Of a stretch of 64,000 nt of DNA, positions 1 to 7,853 are shown piece after piece. A program made the translations under genes and the position numbers. The notes under the pieces are model-generated. The model did not search any database and had not been told where the DNA came from. It worked only from the letters and a program-made list of their open reading frames with translations. The first letter of the stretch is position 1; each line of letters begins with the position of its first letter. The DNA comes from Streptococcus dysgalactiae subsp. dysgalactiae (GTDB lineage Bacteria > Bacillota > Bacilli > Lactobacillales > Streptococcaceae), in assembly GCF_900459225.1 (NCBI RefSeq), contig NZ_UHFH01000003.1:712501-776500 (forward strand). The letters are read 5' to 3'.

Positions 1-309
1 GGCAAACTGCAACCAATTAAAATCAACAACATCATGAGATGACAAGTAATTCTTTATCAATTCCCTAATCATAAATCTATCGGCTTGGTTTTCGTATTTT
101 AGTAGCAATCTTTGATACTGTTTAGGGTCATGTTCAAGATGACCTAACTCGTGTAAAATAACTTTTTCTTTTTCTATTTGTGATAGATTTTGATTAATGT
201 AGATTATCCGCTTGTCTGGATAGTAAAACCCTTTTCTGTCCCACATCGCTTCAGGGAACTCGAATAACTTGATATTGTACTGACTAAGTATCTCATTTAT
301 CTTCACCAT
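1..309 (-). CDS. ImmA/IrrE-family metallopeptidase, C-terminus cut off by window edge
   Basis: The reverse strand reads 103 codons from ATG at 309 to the window edge. It begins MVKINEILSQYN and carries HELGH (around residues 56-60), the zinc-peptidase motif of ImmA-type proteins, with a downstream acidic segment (ENQADRF) expected to supply the third zinc ligand. These proteins cleave the CI-like repressor to trigger induction in ICEBs1-like and prophage systems. The start overlaps the end of the repressor gene by 17 bp, so the two form one leftward operon. The function as anti-repressor protease is inferred from family and position. Confidence 0.85.
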   Translation of the reverse strand, partial: MVKINEILSQYNIKLFEFPEAMWDRKGFYYPDKRIIYINQNLSQIEKEKVILHELGHLEHDPKQYQRLLLKYENQADRFMIRELIKNYLSSHDVVDFNWLQFA

Positions 310-652
310 TCCCCACTCCTAAAGACAATTTAATAATAGCTTCGATTTTTTCTACGTCTGTGTCAGATAAAGGTTTTCCGTCAAACATCACAACACGTTC
401 ACGGAGATTGGATAGGTCAATAGTTTGTGTCGGAGAGTTTTTAGGTGTCACCCCAATGATATGTTCTGGTGTCGTCCCTAAAGCCTTCGCAAATAAGTTG
501 GCTCTATCTAGCGGAAATTTTCTTGCTTTATTAAAGTATAATGATACACCTGATTTTGACATGCCGACTTTTCTAGATAATTCACTTATCGAGAGATTTT
601 TCTCTTTTCTGATATTATCCATCAAGTCAATTATTTCATCGTTTGTTCGCAT
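293..652 (-). CDS. CI-like helix-turn-helix phage repressor
   Basis: 119 aa. Residues about 5-60 form an XRE-type HTH (SISELSRKVGMSKSGVSLYF). The C-terminal half is short and lacks the LexA-type serine/lysine peptidase domain. Such a repressor would need an external protease, which fits the ImmA-like gene overlapping its 3' end. It is transcribed leftward from an extended -10 promoter at 683-711 and faces a Cro-like gene, the usual lysogeny switch layout. It probably binds the GAACG/CGTTC half-sites between the two genes. The HTH is clear; the name as master repressor is from context. Confidence 0.88.
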   Translation of the reverse strand: MRTNDEIIDLMDNIRKEKNLSISELSRKVGMSKSGVSLYFNKARKFPLDRANLFAKALGTTPEHIIGVTPKNSPTQTIDLSNLRERVVMFDGKPLSDTDVEKIEAIIKLSLGVGNGEDK

Positions 653-682
653 TTTTTCGCCTTTCTTTTATTGACTATCTAA

Positions 683-711
683 ATTATACCACCGTTCTCA
701 AAAAAGCACAA
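683..711 (-). promoter_or_regulatory. Repressor (lysogeny) promoter
   Basis: On the minus strand a TGGTATAAT extended -10 (hexamer at 683-688) lies 17 bp from a weak -35 TTGTGC (706-711), about 31 bp upstream of the repressor start. A CGTTCTC half-site at 693-699 lies in the spacer and another at 713-719 abuts the -35, consistent with autoregulation. Confidence 0.65.
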
Positions 712-807
712 TCGTTCTCACGGAAAAACTTTTTTATTTTTTTTAGATAAAAGTGTTGACAATAAAGAACGATATTGATATACTTAGATTGTTCTTTTAA
801 GAGAACG
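693..807. promoter_or_regulatory. Operator cluster of the lysogeny switch
   Basis: Four sites share a GTTCT/AGAAC core: CGTTCTC at 693-699 and 713-719, AGAACG at 766-771, and a near-palindrome GTTCTTTTAAGAGAAC at 791-806. They overlap both divergent promoters. A further AGAACG lies just after the Cro-like gene near 1060. The best-fit owners are the adjacent HTH proteins. Seen directly as repeats; the binding role is inferred. Confidence 0.65.
756..784 (+). promoter_or_regulatory. Early (lytic) promoter
   Basis: Consensus TTGACA (756-761), a 17-bp spacer and TATACT (779-784), about 55 bp upstream of the Cro-like gene. An AGAACG operator half-site sits in the spacer and the palindrome lies just downstream, as expected for repression in the lysogen. 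Confidence 0.8.
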
Positions 808-839
808 AAATAAAAAGACAAAACAGAAGAGGGGGAAAT

Positions 840-1058
840 ATGGCAGTAGATTATTTACGTGTTAAAGCGGAGCGTATCGCCAAAGGCTACACACAAGACT
901 ACATGGCTAAGCAACTAGGATGGTCTGACCGAGCTAGATACGCAAAACGCGAGAACGGATTCGTATCTTTTGATGCTGATGAGTTAGCAAAAGTAGCTGA
1001 AATTTTAGGCATTTCAAAAGATGATATTGGAATTTTTTTTACATACAACGTTCACTAA
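840..1058 (+). CDS. Cro-like helix-turn-helix regulator
   Basis: 72 aa, mostly one XRE-type HTH (YTQDYMAKQLGWSDRARYAKRE region, then LAKVAEILGIS). ATG at 840 follows a purine-rich GAGGGGG. It is the first rightward gene, driven by the promoter at 756-784 and divergent from the repressor, which is the Cro position. The size and lack of any other domain fit Cro-type proteins. Whether it acts as Cro or as an activator cannot be told from sequence. Confidence 0.8.
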   Translation: MAVDYLRVKAERIAKGYTQDYMAKQLGWSDRARYAKRENGFVSFDADELAKVAEILGISKDDIGIFFTYNVH

Positions 1059-1093
1059 AAAGAACGATTTGTTGGTTTTAGCCGCAAAAAAAA

Positions 1094-1141
1094 CGACTGC
1101 GGGAACAGTCGCTAACTAAATTAATTTACTTAATTATACCA
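1094..1141 (-). promoter_or_regulatory. Minus-strand mini transcription unit: extended -10 followed by hairpin and T-run
   Basis: Reading leftward, TGGTATAAT (hexamer at 1133-1138) is the same extended -10 as the repressor promoter. Some 22 bp further on is a perfect 6-bp hairpin (CGACTG/CAGTCG, 1094-1111) followed on that strand by a run of eight T. Transcription would start and stop within about 45 nt. The element lies 16 bp before the ATG of the next rightward gene, the same spacing as a sister element at 14213-14221. Function unknown. Confidence 0.45.
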
Positions 1142-1155
1142 TGAAAGGAAACAAT

Positions 1156-1386
1156 ATGCTAGCGAAATTAAAAAGCGGTATTGAAGTACCTTACGAAGAA
1201 TTATGGATGGATGATAATGATTTAGCTGAATTTATTGGAAAGTCATTTGATCAAACGCAGCGATTACTAAGAAAGATGTACAAAGACAGAAATTACCGTA
1301 AGTACATTGACAAGGTTGGTGGTCGTTCGACAAAAGTTAAAAAATTTGAAGAATGGAGAAAAACACAAAATGAAAAGCTTATTTAA
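1156..1386 (+). CDS. Small phage protein, possibly a DNA-binding (excisionase-like) protein
   Basis: Start placed at ATG 1156, which has AAAGGA 6 nt upstream; the ATG at 1141 in the same frame lacks a site. 76 aa. The stretch DLAEFIGKSFDQTQRLLRKM followed by a basic C-terminus resembles winged-helix or MerR-like excisionase proteins, but no diagnostic motif is present. First gene of the small early cluster; its end overlaps the next gene by 17 bp. Treated as a hypothetical phage protein. Confidence 0.65.
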   Translation: MLAKLKSGIEVPYEELWMDDNDLAEFIGKSFDQTQRLLRKMYKDRNYRKYIDKVGGRSTKVKKFEEWRKTQNEKLI

Positions 1387-1513
1387 CTTTATTTTCGCAA
1401 AACCAAAAAAACAAGAAGAAAAACCAAAATGGACGATTGAAAACAACGGTTGGGAAGCCAATGCGCGTAGATATAACCAGTTGCACGGTTTGCCTGGCAA
1501 GCAGATTTGGTAG
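1370..1513 (+). CDS. Small hypothetical phage protein (47 aa)
   Basis: ATG at 1370 overlaps the end of the preceding gene. A longer in-frame start at 1307 would lie fully inside that gene and lacks a ribosome site. The product starts MKSLFNFIFAKPKK and continues into a basic/polar segment with WTIENNGW. No family recognised. The tight overlap and phage context support that it is translated. Confidence 0.55.
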   Translation: MKSLFNFIFAKPKKQEEKPKWTIENNGWEANARRYNQLHGLPGKQIW

Positions 1514-1522
1514 GAGGAAAGA

Positions 1523-1741
1523 ATGGAACAACAACTAATTAATGATAACGAATTTTTGCGAGACGAAAATCGCAGGTTAAATAATGAATTGGCGGAACAT
1601 TATTTTGTAGTTACAGCTAAAGCCAATTTATTAGATGTCATTATTGCCAGTGGTTTTATCTTGCAAAGTACGATAGATAAATGTATAGCCGAATTGGATG
1701 AAATTGATCAAATGGAACTTAGAAAGGTATGGAATAAATAG
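1523..1741 (+). CDS. Small hypothetical phage protein with coiled-coil start
   Basis: 72 aa after a strong AGGAGGAAAGA ribosome site. Residues about 1-28 are charged and helical (FLRDENRRLNNELAEHY) and look like a short coiled coil; the rest is a mixed helix with no known motif. Part of the rightward early operon. No function assigned. Confidence 0.6.
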   Translation: MEQQLINDNEFLRDENRRLNNELAEHYFVVTAKANLLDVIIASGFILQSTIDKCIAELDEIDQMELRKVWNK

Positions 1742-1742
1742 T

Positions 1743-1985
1743 ATGAGATTAGCAAAGCAAAAAATTGGAGCTCAACAAAATGGATATGGCCGCATTGGAT
1801 GTGATATTGAAATTTATAATGAAATTGCTGAAATTGCAGATAAATGTGGATATACCCTGACGAGCTTAACAAATGCTCTTTTAGGTTATGCTTTAGAGAA
1901 TAGCGAGCTCACAGCAGAAACAAAAACAGTTGAAGTTTTTAAATTTACTATAGGAAACGAGGATTTCGATAATGGTAACAATTAA
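1743..1985 (+). CDS. Small hypothetical phage protein, possible ribbon-helix-helix-like fold
   Basis: 80 aa from ATG 1743, directly after the preceding stop; a longer in-frame start at 1698 would overlap the upstream gene. The segment CDIEIYNEIAEIADKCGYT then LTSLTNALLGYAL has the strand-helix-helix look of Arc/MetJ-type proteins, but this is only a resemblance. It overlaps the ATPase gene by 14 bp, so the two are probably translationally coupled. Confidence 0.6.
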   Translation: MRLAKQKIGAQQNGYGRIGCDIEIYNEIAEIADKCGYTLTSLTNALLGYALENSELTAETKTVEVFKFTIGNEDFDNGNN

Positions 1986-3288
1986 TAAATTGGAAATTGA
2001 AAACGTTAAGCGTATTAAAGCGGTAAAGATTGAGCCGTCGGCAACTGGCTTGACTATTGTTGGTGGAAACAATAACCAAGGGAAAACAAGCGTTCTAGAC
2101 GCAATTGCTTGGGCACTAGGCGGCAATAAATACAAACCTAGCCAAGCAACGCGAGAAGGGTCTATGGTGCCGCCTACGCTTAAAATCACCATGTCTAATG
2201 GACTTATTGTTGAACGGAAAGGTAAAAACGCCAGCCTTAAAGTCATTGATCCAAACGGTCAAAAAGGCGGACAACAACTACTAGATAGCTTTGTTGAAGA
2301 GTTAGCTATTAACTTACCAAAGTTTATGGATGGAACACCAAAAGAGAAAGCAGATGTCTTGCTTGAAATTATTGGTGTCGGTGATCAATTAGCTGAATTA
2401 GAATTCAAAGAAAAAGAAATCTATAATCAACGTCATGCTATCGGTGTTATAGCGGACCAAAAAGAAAAGTTTGCTAAGGAGATGACATATTATCCTGACG
2501 CACCTAAACAACTGGTAAGTATTTCTGAGCTTATCCAACAACAACAAGCTATCTTAGCCAAGAACGGAGAGAATGCTCAAAAGCGTCAAAATGTAGAACG
2601 TATCCGCTATGATTATGATCAATCTATCTTGGAAGTTGACCGCTTACGCAAGTTATTAGCAGATGCAGAAGCTAAGACGAATAAGTTAAGCGAGGATTTA
2701 AAAATAGCAAATACTGACGCTATGGATTTACATGATGAATCAACAGCAGAAATCGAGGCAAATATCGCCGATATCGACGAAGTCAACCGTAAAGTTCGCG
2801 CTAACTTTGATAAAGATAAGGCAGAGGAAGACGCTAAGCAGCAACGTGATCAGTACAACACATTGACTAATGAGATTGAGGTTATTCGCCAGCAGAAACG
2901 AGATTTATTGACTAATGCAGACTTGCCACTTGAGGGGCTTACCGTTGATGATGGCAAACTGCTGTATCTTGGCCAGGAGTGGGACAACATGTCAGGAAGT
3001 CAACAACTTATGGTAGCCACTGCCATTGTACGAAAACTTAAACCAGAGTGTGACTTCGTTTTGATTGATAAACTCGAACAAATGGATAACATCACACTTA
3101 CACAGTTTGGCCAATGGCTAGAGCAAGAAGGATTGCAAGCTATCGCAACCAGAGTTTCAACCGGTGAAGAGTGCGCGATAATTATCGAGGACGGCTACTC
3201 CGTGGAAAATAAGGCTCATAATTTTGAAACTGCAGCAGCAGGTGGTTTTGCCGAAACAGTAGCACCCGCTTGGCAAGGTGGATTTTAG
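1972..3288 (+). CDS. SbcC/RecN-like AAA ATPase of phage recombination module
   Basis: 438 aa. The N-terminus holds a Walker A of the SMC/Rad50 type (GGNNNQGKTS, about residues 31-40). A charged helical coiled coil spans about 150-310. The C-terminal lobe has a signature-like SGSQQ (about 341) and a Walker B-like FVLID (about 363). The usual catalytic glutamate after Walker B is not obvious (IDKLEQ). Proteins of this kind sit beside single-strand annealing or RecA-like proteins in phages and act in recombination or replication; a Sak4-like gene follows immediately. The family call is secure, the exact role inferred. Confidence 0.82.
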   Translation: MVTINKLEIENVKRIKAVKIEPSATGLTIVGGNNNQGKTSVLDAIAWALGGNKYKPSQATREGSMVPPTLKITMSNGLIVERKGKNASLKVIDPNGQKGGQQLLDSFVEELAINLPKFMDGTPKEKADVLLEIIGVGDQLAELEFKEKEIYNQRHAIGVIADQKEKFAKEMTYYPDAPKQLVSISELIQQQQAILAKNGENAQKRQNVERIRYDYDQSILEVDRLRKLLADAEAKTNKLSEDLKIANTDAMDLHDESTAEIEANIADIDEVNRKVRANFDKDKAEEDAKQQRDQYNTLTNEIEVIRQQKRDLLTNADLPLEGLTVDDGKLLYLGQEWDNMSGSQQLMVATAIVRKLKPECDFVLIDKLEQMDNITLTQFGQWLEQEGLQAIATRVSTGEECAIIIEDGYSVENKAHNFETAAAGGFAETVAPAWQGGF

Positions 3289-3302
3289 AAAGGAGAATAT
3301 CA

Positions 3303-4397
3303 ATGCAAATCACAAGAGGAAAACGTGCACGGGCTCAACGTGTGGTCATCTATGGCCCTGAAGGAATCGGAAAATCTAGCTTTGCAGCACAATTTCCAGA
3401 GCCTCTGTTTATTGATACAGAAGGATCAACAGATAACATGGATGTGGCACGATTAGATAAACCAACAAGCTACACTATGCTAAAGAATCAAATTGCATGG
3501 ATTAAAGCGAATCCAACATGTTGCAAGACACTGGTCATTGACACAATCGATTGGGCAGAAAGCTTAATCGTTGATGATGTCTGTGCGCAACATGGCAAGA
3601 AAGGTATAGAGGACTTTGGTTGGGGCAATGGTTATACCTACACAAAAGAGGAAGTAGGTCGATTCTTGAATATGCTCCAAGAACTGATTGAACTCGGTAT
3701 CAACATTGTATTAACTGCCCATGCGCAAATGAGAAAATTTGAACAACCTGACGAGATGGGAGCTTACGACCGTTGGGAGTTGAAACTTGGTAAAAAGACA
3801 AGCTCACAGACGGCGCCACTTGTCAAAGAATGGGCTGATATGGTTTTGTTTGCAAACTACAAAACAGTAGTCATGACATCTGATACCAAAAAGAAGAAAG
3901 CTACTGGCGGACAACGTGTGCTATACACGCAGCACCACCCAGCGTGGGATGCAAAAAACCGTCATGGGTTACCAGACGAAATGCCTCTTGACTATGCAGG
4001 AATCGCACACATATTCACACAAGCACAAAGTCAACTCGCGGCAGAAACAGCGCCAATTCAGCAAACAGTACCTACTCAATCAGCACACGAAAACGCACAT
4101 GAGCATCGGACAACACCTCAACAACAACCACTTCCAAAAAATGAAACAGGTCAACAAGTGGTATATCCATCATCATTGCCACAAGCTTTAACTGACTTAA
4201 TGATGTCCGAAAAAGTCACACCAGACGAGTTAGTAGCAGTAGCAAATATTCGAGGACACTTCCCACCACTGACACCTATTGAAAATTTTCCACCAGATTA
4301 TTGGAGCATGATTGTAGCAAATTGGGGAGCCACACTGGAAGTTATTAAAACCCAAGTCCGAACAATGGAACCACCCTTTACAGTGGAAGGCTCATAG
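3303..4397 (+). CDS. Sak4-like RecA-fold ATPase (AAA_24), phage recombinase
   Basis: 364 aa. Start at ATG 3303 chosen because AGAAAGGAG lies just upstream; an earlier in-frame start would overlap the ATPase gene. Walker A GPEGIGKSS lies at residues 18-26 and a Walker B-like TLVIDTID near 78. Residues about 245-295 are rich in Q, P and T and probably form a flexible linker before a small C-terminal domain. Sak4 proteins are short RecA relatives that help single-strand annealing in phages. Neighbouring ATPase and DUF669 (possible ssDNA-binding) genes fit a recombination module. Confidence 0.8.
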   Translation: MQITRGKRARAQRVVIYGPEGIGKSSFAAQFPEPLFIDTEGSTDNMDVARLDKPTSYTMLKNQIAWIKANPTCCKTLVIDTIDWAESLIVDDVCAQHGKKGIEDFGWGNGYTYTKEEVGRFLNMLQELIELGINIVLTAHAQMRKFEQPDEMGAYDRWELKLGKKTSSQTAPLVKEWADMVLFANYKTVVMTSDTKKKKATGGQRVLYTQHHPAWDAKNRHGLPDEMPLDYAGIAHIFTQAQSQLAAETAPIQQTVPTQSAHENAHEHRTTPQQQPLPKNETGQQVVYPSSLPQALTDLMMSEKVTPDELVAVANIRGHFPPLTPIENFPPDYWSMIVANWGATLEVIKTQVRTMEPPFTVEGS

Positions 4398-4436
4398 ATT
4401 TTGGGAATTAGAAATAATATCGAGGTATAACAAAAC

Positions 4437-4859
4437 ATGGATAAAACAATCAAATTAGATTTATCAGCTATTGGAGAAGGGGGCTTACAAGAAAAAGTGG
4501 ATAAGGAACTTGAAAAAGTTTTTGACAATATCCTAGATCCAAATACTGATATTAAAACAAAACGAAAATTGACCATCACTCTCACTATGGTCCCAGATGA
4601 AACACGAGAAGTCATTAGTACATCAATGGAAGTTAAGTCATCCTTGGCGCCACAAACAGGTGTAGCCACCACTGTGCTTGTCGGTCAAAAAGATGGCAAA
4701 GTGTATGCTAACGAACTTAAAAGTAAAATCCCTGGTCAAACATATTTTGACGAAGAAGCAACATTACGAACAGATATCGGGCAGCCGATTGATGACCTTG
4801 AAAGAGGTATTAACGAAGATGTTATTGATTTTAATAAACAAAAGAAAGTAGGTAACTAA
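4437..4859 (+). CDS. Phage 'replication terminator'-type hypothetical protein
   Basis: 140 aa, acidic, beginning MDKTIKLDLSAIGEGGLQ. It matches my recollection of a streptococcal/lactococcal phage family annotated as replication terminator protein because of its place in replication modules; no biochemical motif is visible. It is one base from the next gene. The label is from memory of the family and neighbours, so function is unproven. Confidence 0.6.
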   Translation: MDKTIKLDLSAIGEGGLQEKVDKELEKVFDNILDPNTDIKTKRKLTITLTMVPDETREVISTSMEVKSSLAPQTGVATTVLVGQKDGKVYANELKSKIPGQTYFDEEATLRTDIGQPIDDLERGINEDVIDFNKQKKVGN

Positions 4860-4860
4860 T

Positions 4861-5595
4861 ATGTCAGAAAATATCAAAGAAGCTTTGGAATATGCAGTAA
4901 AAATAGCCAACAAAATGCCTGAGACTATAATTGGCAATGACGGCAAAGAGTATTATGATCGCAACAAATATTCTTTGGTTGAACTTAAAACTAAGTATTA
5001 TCCAAAAACATTGAATTTAAACACGCTTGACAGTTTAATTGATTATCTTAAATCAGATATGAACAATATTAATTCCAAGCGTCTTATGGTCATTGTAGAA
5101 GGCCCTCGTGAAGTTATTGTTTGCGAAGAAGATGATGATGACCTTAATCGAAATGTGTTAGTAACTGTGGAGGCAATTATTCCAAATGTTCAATTTGGCC
5201 GCTATGATTCACCTTCTGATTTTAATATTAGTCTGCAATCATTATTTGTTAACGCTGACGATCGTAACACAGTTATTGAATTCGCTAGTGCATTAAAAAT
5301 CGAAAATGGCTCAGAAATTGTTGATGATGGCATTGGTCAAACTGCCACAATTAAACAAGGTGTGGCAAGCCTTGCAAAAGCTAAGGCGCCAAACCCAGTT
5401 ACATTACGTCCATACCGCACATTTTCTGAAGTAGAACAACCTTCAAGTGAGTTCATTTTCCGCATTAATCAACTTGCTAATATGGCTTTGTTTGAAGCAG
5501 ACGGTGGAAAGTGGCGCTTAGATGCTATCAATAATATTGCTAACTACTTAAAAGAAGAACTTGCTGATCAAACTAACATTACAATTTTAGCTTAA
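4861..5595 (+). CDS. Hypothetical protein of phage replication module
   Basis: 244 aa, soluble and mildly acidic, with a central CEEDDDDLN stretch near residue 85-95. No known catalytic motif. Immediately downstream of the terminator-like gene and upstream of the DUF669 gene, so a role in DNA metabolism is likely from position only. I do not recognise a named family with confidence. Confidence 0.6.
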   Translation: MSENIKEALEYAVKIANKMPETIIGNDGKEYYDRNKYSLVELKTKYYPKTLNLNTLDSLIDYLKSDMNNINSKRLMVIVEGPREVIVCEEDDDDLNRNVLVTVEAIIPNVQFGRYDSPSDFNISLQSLFVNADDRNTVIEFASALKIENGSEIVDDGIGQTATIKQGVASLAKAKAPNPVTLRPYRTFSEVEQPSSEFIFRINQLANMALFEADGGKWRLDAINNIANYLKEELADQTNITILA

Positions 5596-5616
5596 TAGAA
5601 AATAGGAGAAATAAAA

Positions 5617-6258
5617 ATGACTGAATACAATAACAACTTTGACCGTGAATTGGGATGGGATGATGAAATTACACAAGACAGTGTAGGTTTTGTTCAATTA
5701 GCGCCTGGTGATTATCAATTTACAGTAACTAATATGGAGCGTGCTCGTCACACACCTAATCCGCAGAGTCCAGGAAAATTACCAGCGTGTAACAAGGCGG
5801 TCGTTACGATTCAAATCGAAACATCAGAAGGAATCGCGCAATTAACTCATAACTTATTCCTACATACTACAACAGAAGGTATGCTATCAGCTTTCTTTGG
5901 TGCTATTGGTCAAAAGAAACATGGGGAACCACTTAAAATGAACTGGAATACCGTCATCGGAGCTAAGGGTGTTGCTCGTATTAATAAACGTAAAGGCACC
6001 GGCGATTATGCTGATCGCGAATACGATAACATCAAATCTATGATTTACGCTGATGAAGTTGATTGGACAAAAGTCTTAAATAAAGATGTCGCGCAACCAC
6101 AGCAAATGACACCTCAACAATCTGCTCAACCTACATATCAGGGACAACAGGCACAAGGCACTAATTTTGCACCTCAACAACAACCAGCAACGCAGTCATA
6201 TCAACAAGGTCAAATGCAAACACCTCAACAACCTCAAGGCGGATGGGGAGGATTCTAA
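5617..6258 (+). CDS. DUF669-family phage protein, candidate ssDNA-binding accessory
   Basis: 213 aa. Residues 1-150 match the DUF669 pattern (ELGWDDE, then a beta-rich core with LAPGDYQFTV). The last 60 residues are Q/P-rich and end in a GGWGGF tip. An unstructured tail with an aromatic tip recalls SSB tails, though it is not acidic. DUF669 genes sit in phage replication clusters. The TAA stop overlaps the helicase ATG (TAATG), so the two are translationally coupled. Confidence 0.75.
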   Translation: MTEYNNNFDRELGWDDEITQDSVGFVQLAPGDYQFTVTNMERARHTPNPQSPGKLPACNKAVVTIQIETSEGIAQLTHNLFLHTTTEGMLSAFFGAIGQKKHGEPLKMNWNTVIGAKGVARINKRKGTGDYADREYDNIKSMIYADEVDWTKVLNKDVAQPQQMTPQQSAQPTYQGQQAQGTNFAPQQQPATQSYQQGQMQTPQQPQGGWGGF

Positions 6259-7841
6259 TGCAGCTTAGACCTTACCAAGAAGAGGCAAGGTCAGCAGTGC
6301 AACACGAGTGGGAAGACGGCAAGAAGAGAACTCTTCTTGTCCTTCCAACTGGTTGCGGTAAAACTATTGTCTTTTCGAAAATTATCGAAGACCGTGTAAG
6401 GCTCGGAGAGAGAGTTTTGGTTCTGGCTCATAGGTCTGAACTTTTAGAACAGGCTAGTGATAAATTGATGACAGCAACTGGATTAGGGACAGCATTAGAA
6501 AAAGCAGAGAATACTTCTTTAGGGTCATGGTTCAGGGTTGTAGTTGGATCAGTTCAAACGATGCAGAGAGAGAAGCGTTTGAGTAAGTTTCCTACAAATC
6601 ATTTTGACACAATTATTATTGATGAAGCCCATCATGCTATCTCTGACGGTTACCAAAGAGTTTTGCAACATTTTGATAGTAGCAATGTTTTGGGGGTTAC
6701 AGCGACACCAGATCGTGGTGACAAACAAAATCTAGGTAAATATTTCGATAGTTTAGCTTATGAATATTCTTTGGTAGATGCCATCAAATCTGGTTATCTA
6801 TCTAAAATTACCGCGGTTACTATCCCGTTGACTTTGGACCTATCCACAGTTAGTCAGCAAGCTGGAGATTTTAAAGCAAGTGAGATCGGGACGGCGCTTG
6901 ACCCGTACCTAGAACAAATTGCCGATGAAATGGTGAAGCAATGTGCAAACCGTAAAACAGTTGTATTTCTTCCACTTGTTAAAACTTCCCAAAAATTCCG
7001 TGATATTCTAAACCAAAAAGGATTCAAAGCAGCAGAGGTCAATGGAGAATCGAAAGACCGTGCTGAAGTCCTAGAAGACTTTGATAATGATAAATATAAT
7101 GTACTATGCAATTCAATGCTTTTAACTGAAGGATGGGATTGCCCGACAGTCGATTGCGTAGTTGTACTAAGACCAACCAAAGTTAGAGCTCTATATAGTC
7201 AAATGGTAGGACGTGGCACGCGATTAGCGCCGGGGAAAGAAAATCTACTGTTATTAGATTTTTTATGGCATACCGAACGCCATGAACTTTGTCGTCCTGC
7301 TCATCTAATTGCAAAGACACCAGAAGTTGCTCAAAAAATGGTCGATAACATGACCGAGGAAACTGAAGTAGCCTTTGAATTGTTAGAAGCTGAAGAAGTA
7401 GCTAGCAAAGATGTTGTCGCAGAACGAGAAGAAGCACTCGCCAAGCAGTTAGCAGAAATGCGTAAGCGTAAACGTGCATTAGTTGATCCGTTGCAATTTG
7501 AAATGTCTATCAATGCTGAGGACTTAGTAGACTATGTGCCAGAATTCGGATGGGAAATGGCTCCTGTTTCTGATAAACAAAAGAACGCTTTAGAAAAATT
7601 TGGTATTTTTACCGACGACATTGGAAATGCCGGTAAAGCTACTAAGTTATTGGAGCGATTGGCCAAGAGGAGAGAAACTGGCCTAACAACACCTAAACAA
7701 ATCAGAATGCTAGAACGATACGGATTTAAAAACGTTGGAATGTGGAAATTTGAAGTAGCATCAAACATGATTAACCGCATTGCTGCTAGCGGATGGCGCT
7801 TACCAAAAGGCATCAATGCTCGAGAATACCAACCTGAGTAA
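6258..7841 (+). CDS. DEAD/DEAH-box (SF2) helicase
   Basis: 527 aa. Motif Q-like start (LRPYQ), Walker A LPTGCGKT (residues 30-37), DEAH (about 122-125), motif III-like TATP (about 148), and motif VI QMVGRGTRLAPGK (about 315) are all present, so both RecA lobes are complete. The C-terminal 150 residues carry a repeat rich in K and R that may bind DNA. It would unwind DNA or remodel replication intermediates in phage replication. ATG chosen at the TAATG overlap with the DUF669 gene. Confidence 0.9.
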   Translation: MQLRPYQEEARSAVQHEWEDGKKRTLLVLPTGCGKTIVFSKIIEDRVRLGERVLVLAHRSELLEQASDKLMTATGLGTALEKAENTSLGSWFRVVVGSVQTMQREKRLSKFPTNHFDTIIIDEAHHAISDGYQRVLQHFDSSNVLGVTATPDRGDKQNLGKYFDSLAYEYSLVDAIKSGYLSKITAVTIPLTLDLSTVSQQAGDFKASEIGTALDPYLEQIADEMVKQCANRKTVVFLPLVKTSQKFRDILNQKGFKAAEVNGESKDRAEVLEDFDNDKYNVLCNSMLLTEGWDCPTVDCVVVLRPTKVRALYSQMVGRGTRLAPGKENLLLLDFLWHTERHELCRPAHLIAKTPEVAQKMVDNMTEETEVAFELLEAEEVASKDVVAEREEALAKQLAEMRKRKRALVDPLQFEMSINAEDLVDYVPEFGWEMAPVSDKQKNALEKFGIFTDDIGNAGKATKLLERLAKRRETGLTTPKQIRMLERYGFKNVGMWKFEVASNMINRIAASGWRLPKGINAREYQPE

Positions 7842-7853
7842 TGAAAGGATAAC

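Noticed and set aside
1..309. Integrase at the left edge
   Set aside because: The reading is an ImmA-type HELGH protein; no tyrosine or serine recombinase motifs are present in the window.
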